Below are positions 12,161 to 22,800 of a stretch of DNA of 64,000 nucleotides, piece after piece; position 1 is the stretch's first letter; each line of letters begins with the position of its first letter. Both the position numbers and the translations under genes were made by a program. The notes beneath the pieces were generated by a model. The model was not told where the DNA came from. It did no database searches and worked only from the letters and a program-made list of their open reading frames with translations. The stretch is from Enoplolaimus lenunculus (Eukaryota > Nematoda > Enoplea > Enoplida > Thoracostomopsidae): assembly GCA_030248215.1 (NCBI GenBank), contig JASANG010001450.1:35234-99233 (forward strand), written 5' to 3'.

Positions 12161-12584
12161 CTGGGGCCCCGCTGATTTCACGAAATTTTCCCTGTTTTCC
12201 CCGTTGAAAACACTATCTTTCCGTTTTCCCTGTTAGCCAATAACCAGAAACAATTTTATATAAAGATTTTATTGCACATAATCAATGCAAGATTGCTTGC
12301 ATCCTTATGCGAAAAATCAATCTTTCTTGGGCTTAAAATATATGAAAATAAATTAAAGGTAATAAAGGAACATATTCAGGATCAGTTAGCATATTCAAAA
12401 CAAACAATAGCGAAAAGCTATAAGTGTGGAAAGACGTATCAAAAAAACTTTAAGCCATGATTTCAGCAACTTTTTGAATGTCATACTGTTTATATTTTAA
12501 ATTCCGTGTAAAGATGAAAAATTTCCCTGTTTTCCCTATCAAGCTGCTAAATTTCTCTGTTTTCCCTGTTAAGCGGGGACCCTG
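12161..12584. mobile_element. putative hAT-like non-coding element
   Basis: Left end CTGGGGCCCCGCT is mirrored by AGCGGGGACCCTG on the right. Both sub-terminal regions carry TTTTCCCTGTTTTCC stretches, in direct rather than inverted orientation. No convincing target duplication. Interior is AT-rich with no conserved protein. Confidence 0.4.
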
Positions 12585-12689
12585 TTATATATAAAATATT
12601 ATTGTTTCAGGTGTCCTGCGAGATAGCAACTGTTCAGGGTTTTTAAACTTTTAGTGTTCCGTCACAATATTGTGGATACATAGCCTATT

Positions 12690-14030
12690 GACGTGACTTG
12701 AACTTGAACGGACATCCACCTCCGTCAGAGGTTTGTCCCACTCCTCCGGGCCTGCCCTCCGCACGTACGTTTGTGTCTTGCCATGTTTGTAGCCGCTTGT
12801 GCTGTGCCACACTGATCACATGTCGCCACTCTTGCTCGATACACCCGTGCTGGGCCCCCAACCCCCTGTGTGACATTGCATCTGTGACCTCCATCCTGCT
12901 CGCTTGTTGTGCAACTATTGCGGTGCCGAGCGATATTGCTTTTGCCTACTTCCTTGCCGCATTTTTCGCACTTTCTTAGACAATTGTCGGACGCTGTCGT
13001 TCCCCTACACGCCTTTTCGTGGTTGATCTTGGTGTTTTCAGACTTCATAGCAGCCCCGCATTTCGCGCAGTTGAACTGTTTGAGATCAGATTCGTCTCCG
13101 TGCATCCTCTTTTGATTTATACGGAGTCCCGCTCTTGATTTGCAAAGCTTGTCACAGCCTGGTTCTCTGCACCGCAGCGGATCTTCTTCGATGACAGTCA
13201 CATTCAGGTCGCCAACATTATTTTTGTTGTTGCTGCGGTGGCCGAGGTTGTATTCCCACGTCGCCAGATGTGATTCGGTGTGATGTTACTTCTTTCCAGC
13301 CTTTTCTGTCTTTTGCCAGATGCCCAGCTTCAATCCAGCTGATCCCAGCTTCCCGGAGGATATTTTTCCAATACAACAACGTCTTTCGTTTTCTTCCTGG
13401 TGCCTTCGGCAAATTTTCTAGGCGTTTGTCCCAGCCTAGAATTACTGCTTTCGTCTGACGGTTGTTGTCCATCCTCAGAACATGCCGTATACGTTCTAGA
13501 ACCCGTTTGTCAACCTTCCACCTGATGGATTTGACATTGAGCTCATTTCTTACGTCTTGCATGTTCTTTTGTTGTTTCTGCATCTGTGGCAAAATCTATC
13601 CGTTTTATTCGACCAAATGTAACGGTAGCATTTGTCCACCCATTGTTGCATCCTTTTTAGATCTCGGCGTAAGGAGAGCGCTTTCGACGCACGCTTCGAT
13701 AATTCGGGTTTGCATCCGTTTGGAAATCTTGGTACCTCTCAGCTGGTTCTTGACTTTGAACCACAGACCCCCAGCCCGTTTGATGCGATTTCGAATATCT
13801 TCGTTTGCTCCTACCCAACTCCCCAGCATTCTAATACTGCTTCCTTCCTCGGTACCAAAAACCAGCTGTTCTTCTTTTGCCTCGTTTGTCTCTTTCTCGA
13901 AACGTCCCATGACTTCTTTGATCACGGCCACTCCCTCTCTGATCTCGCCACGTTCGCCAATTACAGTAGTGTCGTATGCAAAAAGCGAGACAGCAAGTCG
14001 CATGTCAGAGGCATCATTGAGCAACAATCA
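12690..14030 (-). mobile_element. 5'-truncated LINE with C2HC zinc-finger tail
   Basis: Reading the minus strand from 14027: the end of a reverse transcriptase with SLFAYDTTVIG (the FADD catalytic box with Tyr for one Asp), then the thumb region (RNRIKRAGGLWF). After an in-frame stop the same frame gives the LINE C-terminal region IRHVLRMDNN, GRKRKTLLYWK and RKGWKEVTS. A further frame at 12725-13201 encodes four CxxC...HxxxxC fingers: CAKCG/HEKAC, CEKCG/HRNSC, CDQCG/HKRTC and a first imperfect one. Everything 5' of the catalytic box is missing, as in usual 5' truncation. I cannot assign the clade firmly. Confidence 0.75.
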
Positions 14031-14144
14031 ACACCAGCAATCAACAATAATTTAAAACATCAACCAACAGAAACAGTCAACAACAAAGTTTAAAATATAA
14101 CGTTTTACCCTGCCAATTTTTACCAGCGGGAGTCCAAAAATGGG

Positions 14145-14760
14145 GGACGTCAGATGTGGGGAGTGTAAGCATGTGAGACATGCTTGTCCTAGTGCATATG
14201 CAATAAATGCAATGCATATTGGGCAGGGTGCAACCGGAATTACAATTTGCCGGAACCGGAATTTGAAAATTTTACCGGAACCGGAACCGGAAAGTGAAAA
14301 ATGCATTTCACCAAAAATTTCATTTTAATCTTATTTTTTGCTCTATTATTTGTGAAATAACCTTAGTCGAACATCGGTATTTACTTTATTTGTTGTATTT
14401 TAGATTTTCATCATCGACTGAAGTGAAATCCACCATCAATGGCTTATATTCGGGGTACAAGTGGCTTTCAAAAGATTCTTAAAAATTAGCAAAGTTAAGA
14501 AAACGGCCAAATTATAATACCGAAATTTTTAAATCCGGTAAAAATTTACCGGAACCGGAACCGGAAAGGTGAAAAAATGCCGGAACCGGAATTCCGGTTG
14601 CACCCTGAATTGGGTTGTACGGTCGACACATATAGTCGATGAAAAATGCAGTTGGAGAGGCGGGCGCGGGCGCAGGGAGAGGCTCCAGGCCAAGGCGGCG
14701 TCCCCCCCCCCCCGAGAGAGCCCCCGGGGCCGCGCTATGAGCACGGTATCCAGTCAAAAA
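14145..14760 (+). mobile_element. SINE family 1, copy interrupted by a MITE
   Basis: 14156-14223 and 14608-14655 match continuous sequence at 14797-14915 (GTAAGCATGTGAGACATGCT, then TTGTACGGTCGACACATATA). The hAT-like element at 14224-14607 splits the copy. Where the neighbouring copy has its tRNA-like domain, this one has an unrelated very GC-rich stretch at about 14655-14745 with a run of C. Confidence 0.65.
14224..14607. mobile_element. hAT-like MITE, CAGGGTG family
   Basis: Ends CAGGGTGCAACCGGAATT and AATTCCGGTTGCACCCTG are perfect inverted repeats. ACCGGAACCGGAA clusters sit inside both ends. Inserted in a SINE: comparison with the intact copy 190 bp away gives a target duplication ATATTGGG / AATTGGG with one base lost. 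No coding sequence. 14260-14510 is nearly identical to 43057-43318. Confidence 0.75.
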
Positions 14761-14796
14761 TAGGATGGACGGTCAAGGGACGACCTTGTTGAAAAT

Positions 14797-15075
14797 AAGG
14801 GCATGTAAGCATGTGAGACATGCTTGTCCTAGTGCATATGCAATAAATGCAATGCACATTGGGTTGTACGGTCGACACATATAGTCGATGAAAAATGCAG
14901 TTGGAGAGGCGGGCTGCGTGGCGCAGTGGTAGAGTGCTCGCTTATGGGTCCATAGGCTGAGAGTTCGATCCCCGCCCTAGCCCGTTTTTCCAGCTGCTTG
15001 GTAGAAAGGTCTGAAGTCCCGGTTCCTACCTTGACTGACAGGGAGTAGTCTGAGTTGTGGAGGTAAGAGGGAAAC
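14797..15075 (+). mobile_element. SINE family 1, tRNA-derived
   Basis: A leader of about 115 bp (starts GTAAGCATGTGAGACATGCT) is followed by a tRNA-like domain at 14911-14984: GGGCTGCG start, A-box-like TGGCGCAGTGG, B-box-like GAGTTCGATCC and closing CTAGCCCG. The T stem has mismatches, so it is not a working tRNA gene. A tail (TCCAGCTGCTTGGTAGAAAG, AGTCCCGGTTCCTACC) follows. Minus-strand copies at 44830-45085 and 45140-45395 share leader, tRNA-like part and tail. Confidence 0.7.
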
Positions 15076-15124
15076 CCCAGTAGCTAACTGTATTAGCGAT
15101 CTACTAACGCTGTCAGAGCACTGG

Positions 15125-15656
15125 ATCGGCTTGTCCTTAATTTACATGCAGCTAAGCATTTTTAGCATTTCAAAACTCTAAATATGAAATTTTATGAAAT
15201 CAAAAATAACAGGACCCAGATTTTTGAAAATTAATCAATTCTATGGAGTGGCGATATTTAATATCTTGGGTTTGAGGTTACAGTCCAGAACAGAACTTTC
15301 AAAACGAACGTTTGTCACAGCAGTAAGGACGCTGTGGAACGAACGTGCAGATTTTGAAATTCCTTTAAAAGCAAAACATAAAGTTTTCAATTGTAGTCAT
15401 ATTTTGATAATCAGCGGAATAATGTGCTCTATTATATAGATGCTCATGAAGTAACATCTGACAATACTTACTAAGAAAAACAAGCTGGTTAAGTGCAAAC
15501 GAACGAAACAACAGGCAAAATCTAAGTTCAATCACCTTAAAAACTCATAACCGAAAAATCAGAATTTCGGTATCACAATAGCAGCTAGTCAGAATCGGGA
15601 TCAGTACCTATATTTTAACGTAATTTAACCAGAACTGATTTTCCGTTGGATACCCT
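15125..15656 (+). repeat. dispersed repeat, shared with 62642-63382
   Basis: Shares TTTTTGAAAATTAA.CAATTCTATGGAGTG, AACGAAACAACAGGCAAAA-like and ACTCATAACCGAAAAA blocks with the element in the transporter intron. It ends GGATACCCTGA, near the CCCTG terminus of that copy. The left end is lost against the SINE. Confidence 0.5.
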
Positions 15657-16245
15657 GAAAACACCCAACAGCGAAAACCATACTTTTTAATTAGAAAACT
15701 AGCTATGTAGTACATATCAACGCATAAATGTTAAGTATAGTTTCACACAAATAAACCGTTAAAATTCTAAATACACATTTTCATAACCTTTAACGTAAAA
15801 GGAGTGAAATTTAATCGTGTTCAGAATCAGTTTGACTGGTTAGGTTACCTTGTTTGCGCTGTACTGAGATATCTTCGAAAATGCTTAACAGATAAGTGTA
15901 GCTCAGCAAATATGAACAGAATTGGTGTAGATTTTGAAACTGTTACTTTTTGTTGCTGGAAACAAGCTGAAATCTCAAAATTGGCCGAGTCAGCTAACAT
16001 GTGGATCGGGTTATAAAATATTCAGTAATTGAAATTGTGATATTGTAAGTTTTACATGGCTAGTGGTACTTAATAAACTGGTACTGACTGTGCTGATGTT
16101 TAAGAAATCTTTTTGGGCTTGGTATTAAGTTTCCGGCTATTGAATGTTGGTAAGACTCAGATTTATCAAAAAATAGGTATCGGTATCTGGAGCAAACATC
16201 CGTTAACCGTTAATCATGTAACCATTGTTTAAACTGCTTTTAATC
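15657..16245. other. upstream of ubiquilin, no gene seen
   Basis: AT-rich sequence with short frames only. No core promoter motif I would defend. Confidence 0.4.
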
Positions 16246-16249
16246 ACCA

Positions 16250-16720
16250 TTGCTCTCTGTGACGTCTAGCTCGCAAGTCAAGCGCGCTACCCATTACACC
16301 ACGCGGCCAATATCGTTATTTCCTCTGGTGCTATATGTGCAGGAGTATGTATGTGTCTTAATATTAGACACTCTGCACATACACAAGCTACACCGCGTAT
16401 ACTCACATTCCTTGTTCTTTGGGCGATCGCCCCGGACCGCGAATCCAAACTTCTCCGAATCCATGGGCCTGCAATTTACTGCGCTCATCTCGGTGGAACC
16501 TTGCTGCGAATATACATGGTTTTTCTCTAAATTTCTTCTCAACATGGCCACGTCGGGAATCGAGCCTCGGACCTCTCGCTCGCGAATCAACCGCGCTACC
16601 CATTACACCGGGCGGCCGATATCGTAATTTCCTCTGGTGGTATATGTGCACGAGTATGTATGTGTGTTAACATTACACACTCTGCACATACACATGCTAC
16701 ACCGCGTATACCCACAATGC
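16250..16720 (-). mobile_element. SINE family 2, two tandem units
   Basis: On the minus strand each unit has a leader (TACGCGGTGTAGC, TGTGTATGTGCAGAGTG, CACCAGAGGAAAT) and then a tRNA-like sequence starting GGCCGC..GGTGTAATGGGTAGCGCG, as in Arg-type tRNAs; the upstream unit also has GGCTCGATTCCC as B box. The two units are separated by about 140 bp. A plus-strand relative is at 51955-52150. The anticodon stems do not pair properly, so I call them SINEs and not tRNA genes. Confidence 0.6.
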
Positions 16721-16844
16721 GTTTGTTTTTACTTCAATATTATTCAGATTTTCAGCTATATTCACACGAATTGCATTGCTTAAAATTTTTATACTACCTA
16801 TTTATTATTGTACTGGTTTTTGGTTGTTGTTAGAAGACGTCATT

Positions 16845-19800
16845 ATGTCCGATGTGGAGAGCGATAAGATCACAATTAAGATTAAAACAACAAAAGATAC
16901 CTTTGAAATTGAAGTTCCAGAACATGCTATGGTTAAAGAGGTTCGTCACAGCGTGCAATGCCGTAATAATGTTTGAAATAGACCTTTTGCGTTTGAAAAA
17001 AACATTTTTGAAATTCGAAGCGTTTAATGTTTAGTACTTGGGGGTCGAAAGGTTGATGTCCGTCCGTCCGTCTGTCCGTCCGAAAAGAATCTCAGGAACC
17101 GCTGAACCGATTTTGATAAACTTTTTTTGTTTGAAAGCCAATTATCCTGGAGTGTTAACCTCGCATTGGGGTTTCAAAATTGTAAGCCGTTTAGTAGCTA
17201 CAGGCTAATTTGCATAATTAATTAAGCCTAAATTAGGACTTTCAACAATTAGTTAGAAGCAATCTAATTTTAGCATTAAAGGGTTTTTGGGGGCGAGGAA
17301 TCTGCGTAGACGGTTTACAAACCTACAAAATCGATACTTGAGCAGCTAGCTGATAGGTAATTTGCATATTAGCATAGTTTATAAGCCTAAATTAGGACTT
17401 TTTACAATATTTCACTAATTATTATGGTTAAAAGCAAAATAATGTCAGCAGTAAAGGGTTTTTAGGTGCGACGAATTTGAATAAATTGTTTACAAACATC
17501 CAAAACCGATAATTTAACAGTTAGCTAATATCTAACTTGCATATTAGCTTAATTGACAAGACATAATTAGGACTTTTTAAATTATTTCAATAATCCTTAG
17601 GGTTTACTGAAGGTTTTTTGGTGCGAGGAATCTAAATTAATTGTTTACAAACCTCCAAAACCCATAATTGAGTAGTTAGCTAATAGATAATTTGCATATA
17701 AGCATAATTGATAAGCCTAAATTAGGCGTTTTTACAATATTTCACTAATTATTAGGGTTACAAGCAATCTAATTTCAGCAATAATCTGTTTTCGGGTGCG
17801 TGGAATCTGAATAAATCGCCTATAAACCTTTAAAAGCGATTATCGAAGAGTTAGCTAATGGCTAATTTGCATATTTGCTTAATTGACGAGACAAAATTAG
17901 GACTTTAAATTATTCCAATAATTATTAGGGTGGATGAAGAGTTTTTGGGTGCGAGGAATCTGGGGAAATTGCTTAAAAACCTCCAAAACCGATATATGAA
18001 TAGTTAGCTAATAACTAATTAATTGCTTACTTGTGCTCGAGCTTCGCTCAATAAATGTAGTCCCACTACGACTGGTTATTAGTACTATGGCAGTTGGGGG
18101 TCGAAAGGTGGATGTCCGTCCGTCCGTCTGTCGGTCCGAAATGAATCTCAGGAACGGCTGAACAGATTTTGATAAACTTTTTTTTGTTTGAAAGCCAATT
18201 ATCCTGGAGTGTTGAACTCGCATTGGGGTTTTAAAATGTTAAGCCGTTTAGTAGCTACAGGCTAATTTGCATAATTAACTAAGTTTAAATTAGGACTTTC
18301 CACAATATTTCACTAATTATTACAGTTAGAAGCAATCTAATTTTAGCATTAAAGGATTTTTGGGTGCTAGGAATCTGCGTAGACTGTTTACAAACCTCCA
18401 AAACCGATAATTGAGCAGTTAGCTAATAGATAATTTGTCAGCCTAAATTAGGACTTTTTACAATATTTCACTAATTACCAGTCGTAGTGGGACTACATTT
18501 ATTGAGCGAAGCTCGAACACACGTAAGCAATTAAGGTAATATGCAAATTAGTTATTAGCTAACTATTCATATATCGGTTTTGAAGGTTTTTAAGGAATTT
18601 CCTCAGATTCCTCGCACCCAAAAACCCTTCAGCCACTCTAATAATTATTGGAATAATTTAAAAAGTCCTAATTTTGTCTGGTCAATTAAGCAAATATGCA
18701 AATTAGCCATTAGCTAACTATTCGATAATCGCTTTTAAAGGTTTGTAGGCGATTTATTCAGATTCCTCGCACCCGAAAACCCATTATTGCTGAAATTAGA
18801 TTGCTTGTAACCCTAATAATTAGTGAAACATTGTAAAAACGCCAAATTTAGGCTTATCAATTATGGTTATATGCAAATTATCTATTAGCTAACTACTCAA
18901 TTATCGGTTTTGGAGGTTTGTAAACCATTTATTCAGATTCCTCGCATCAAAAAACCTTCAGTAAACCCTAAGGATTATTGAAATATTTTATAAAGTCCTA
19001 ATTTTGTCTTGTCAATTAAGCTAATATGCAAGTTAGATATTAGCTAACTATTCAATTATCGGTTTTGGATGTTTGTAAACAATTTATTCAAATTTCTCGC
19101 ACCTAAAAACCCTTTGCTGCTGAAATTATATTGCTTTTAACCATAATAATTAGTGAAATATTGTAAAAAGTCCTAATTTAGGCTTATAAACTATGCTAAT
19201 ATGCAAATTAGAGTGGCTGAAGGGTTTTTGGGTGCGAGGAATCAGAGGAAAATGCTTAATAAACCTCAAAAACCGATAAATGAATAGTTAGCTAACAACT
19301 AATTTGCATATTACCTTAATTGCTTACGTGCGTTCGAGCTTCGCTCAATAAATGTAGTCCCACTACGACTGGTTAATATCCGGTTGCACTCTGCTGTTAT
19401 TTAGTACTATATAATTTGTCCTACGTTTTTGTTACATTTTAAGGTGAAAGATCTTGTGCTTGCTAAAGTTACCGACTCCACCTACCAACAACTGTGTCTC
19501 ATTTTCTCAGGGAAGATTTTGAAAGATCATGAAACGTTAGCGACGCATGGTAAGAAGTCGTTATTTAATTGCTATCAGAGGAAGGTTCTTTTAATGAGCA
19601 TTGAATGATATATTGTTTTTGCGTTGCATTCATACGATTTTCTAAGTGCAATCGTAATAGAATTTTATTTTTTGTTATACAGTTACGCAATTTCTTAGAT
19701 AAGTTTATTGAGCGAAGCGAAACTCGAGCGAAGCTCGGAGTTTCGCGAAGCGTTTTATGTTTTGTACTTGGGGGTCGAAAGGTGGCTGTCCGTCCGAAAA

Positions 19801-22800
19801 GAATCTCAGGAACGGCTGAACCGATTTTGATAAACTTTTTTTGTTTGAAAGCCAATTATCTTGTGGTGTTAACCTCGCATTGGGGTTTATAAATATTAAG
19901 CCGTTTATTAGCTACAGGCTAATTTGCATAATTAATTAAGCCTAAATTAGAACTTTCCGCAATATTTAACTAATTATTACAGTTAGAAGCAATCTAATTT
20001 TAGCATTAAAGGGTTTTTGGGTGCGAGGAATCTGCGTAGACTGTTTCCAAACCTTCGAAACCGATAATTGAGCAGTTAGCTAATAGATAATTTGCATATT
20101 AGCATAGTTTATAAGCCTAAATTAGGACTTTTTACAATATTTCACTATTTATTAAGATTAAAAGCAATATAATTTCAGCACTAAAGGATTGTTTTGTGCG
20201 ATACATTTGAATAAATAGTTTACAAACATCCAAAACCGATAATTGAATAGTTAGCTAATAGCTAATTTGCATATTAGCTTAATTGACAAGACGAAACTAA
20301 GACTTTTTAAATTATTTCAATAGTTATTAGGGTTTACTAAAGGTTTTTGGGTGCGAAGAATCTGAATAAATTGTTTACTAACCTCCAAAACCGATAATTG
20401 AATAGTTAGTTAATAACTAATTTGCATATTGGCTTAATTGACAAAACAAAATTAGGACTTTTTAAATTCTTCCAAAAATTATTATTGTGGCTGAAGGTTT
20501 TTGGGTGCGAGGAATCTGAATAAATAGTTTACAAACATCCAAAACCGATAATTGAATAGTTAGCTAATAGCTAATTTGCATATTAGCTTAATTGACAAGA
20601 CAAAACTAGGACTTTTTAAATTATTTCAATAATTTATTATTAAGTTTTACTGAAGGTTTTTGGGTGCGAAGAATCTGAATAAATTGTTACAAACCTCCAA
20701 AGCCGATAATTGAATAGTTAGCTAATAACTAATTTGCATATTAGCTTAATTGACAAAACAAAATTAGGACTTTTTAAATTATTCCAAAAATTATTGGAGT
20801 GGCTGAAGGGTTTTTGGGTGCGAAGAATCTGAGGAAATTGCTTACAAACCTCCAAAACCGATAAATGAATCGTTAGCTAACAACTATTTTGCATATTACC
20901 TCAATTGCTTACGTGCGTTCGAGCTTCGCTCAATAAATGTAGTCCCACTACGACTGGTAATATTGTTGTTTTAGGTATAAAAGACGGGTTTACCGTGCAT
21001 TTGGTGATTAGGACAAATACAGCGCAGGTTAATTTATGTTGTGTCAATTTTGGATGTAAAAAAGTTGATTCGTGTCTACAAGTTTCCCATACATTAAAAT
21101 ATTGAAATACAATGCTAAAAAATACCTGAGTCGGATGTTAAAGTATAAAACTGTAAACATAAAGTTAAATTTAATCACTTTAATTTTGTACTACGTACTT
21201 TAATATGTTATAATTTTGTTTCTACAAGGGTTTTAATGTTAACAGGTCTTCTCGAAGTATATAGTTATATTTATTTTTTGCAAACAATATTGGTGGCTGA
21301 ATATTGCGATTTGTTGTACTTTTCAGCAATAAATATCTGCATCGTAGCATACCGTAGCCGGATGTTACACCGCAGCAAATTTGTTATTTCAGCAATTTAG
21401 CTCGTCGTAATGTTAGCTGTATTTTATATTGATTTCAGAATCGAAACGCACAGACATCGTCATCTTCATCAAACACTACTCGATTGGTATGAAACTGTTG
21501 ACTTCAACTTTTCAGCTTTTCATTCAATTCCTTTCGAGTTACTATTTTGTAGTTTTAATATATACGTTAGTATTTTCTGGCTTTTCTAATGTTTAAATAT
21601 GAACGTTCGTTTTTATAATTTCAAAGGGACAAAAGAAACTACATGAATTTTCTCACACCTCTAAATGTCATTGCTAATTTTTGCCTGATTCAATAGAATT
21701 TATTTTAGGGGGGCGATTCAACAAGCACTACACCAGCAGGTGGGCTCGGTTTCGGAGGCCTAAGAGGTTTAGCAGGATTGGATAGTATGGCTGGGTTGTT
21801 CGGCAGTGGAAACATGGGCAACGCACAGCAAAATCTTCAAAATCAGGTGCTTTGAAACACAGGGTGCAATCTGAATTCCGATTCCGATTAGAATTCCGAT
21901 TCAAAACGAGTTCCGATTCAAAACGAGTTCCGATTCCGAATCAATTGGAATCGGTATTTCTACGTTTTGATTTTAGGCCCACTTTTTGTGATATGTTGTA
22001 TAAAATTTCTGCATCATGTATCTATTACATTGTTTTCGATGAGTTAACTTATCAATAATTGATTGTAGTTTTGCTTAACAGAGCCAAAAACTAATTGTCA
22101 ATTTGTTCATACGATGAATTATTACCATCCAGCAGATACCATAAATCAATATTCTACTTGTGAATACAAATTATCCGCATAGTCACAAAATTTGTAGTTC
22201 CGATTCCGGTATAAATTTGCTGTTCCGGTTCCGATTCCGGTACAATACAGTTCCGCTTTGCGTCCTGTTGAAACATAATTGTGTTGTTTATTGTGGATGT
22301 GAGTTAGCTTAAACGTTATGCGAAATATTTGAATCATTTCCATTACCAGAATAGTCTACACATTTTTTGCCAAAACGCTTTAGGTGCAATCTGCCTGCTG
22401 ATTGAAATAGCCACTTTCTTTGTTACGACGTTTTTGTAAGTATTTCTATTTATTTTTAGCTTCTGAATGACCCTGAAGTTATGAGACAAATGATTGATCA
22501 TCCAATGATGCAAAATATGATAAACAATCCTGAACTTTTGCGCAGCATTATCATGAGCAATCCGCAAATGCAAGCTGTCATTGAGGTGGTTAATTGTTGC
22601 TGCTGTTGTTGTTGTTGTTGTTGTTGTGGTTGTTGTTGTTGTTCTATAACGGAATTGGCAAGTTTTTTGGATTGAGTAGAGACAGTTGCCGCAATTTTGC
22701 ATTCCGCTAACGCAAACTGGAACACAATCATGAAAATACAAACACATCTCTTGGAACTTGTGAAAAGCATTGAAGGTAGAACTTGTACAAAATATCAATT

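Noticed and set aside
13462-14093. Long plus-strand frames (up to 197 codons)
   Set aside because: Antisense shadows of the minus-strand LINE, whose reverse transcriptase motifs are on the other strand.
14911-14984. Possible tRNA gene
   Set aside because: A- and B-box-like motifs and a matching acceptor are present, but the T stem and anticodon stem do not pair well and the same sequence recurs with leader and tail elsewhere, so it is a SINE.
22481-22675. Cys-rich protein end after ubiquilin exon 6
   Set aside because: The poly-Cys run is translation of the intronic TTG microsatellite past the donor at 22586.
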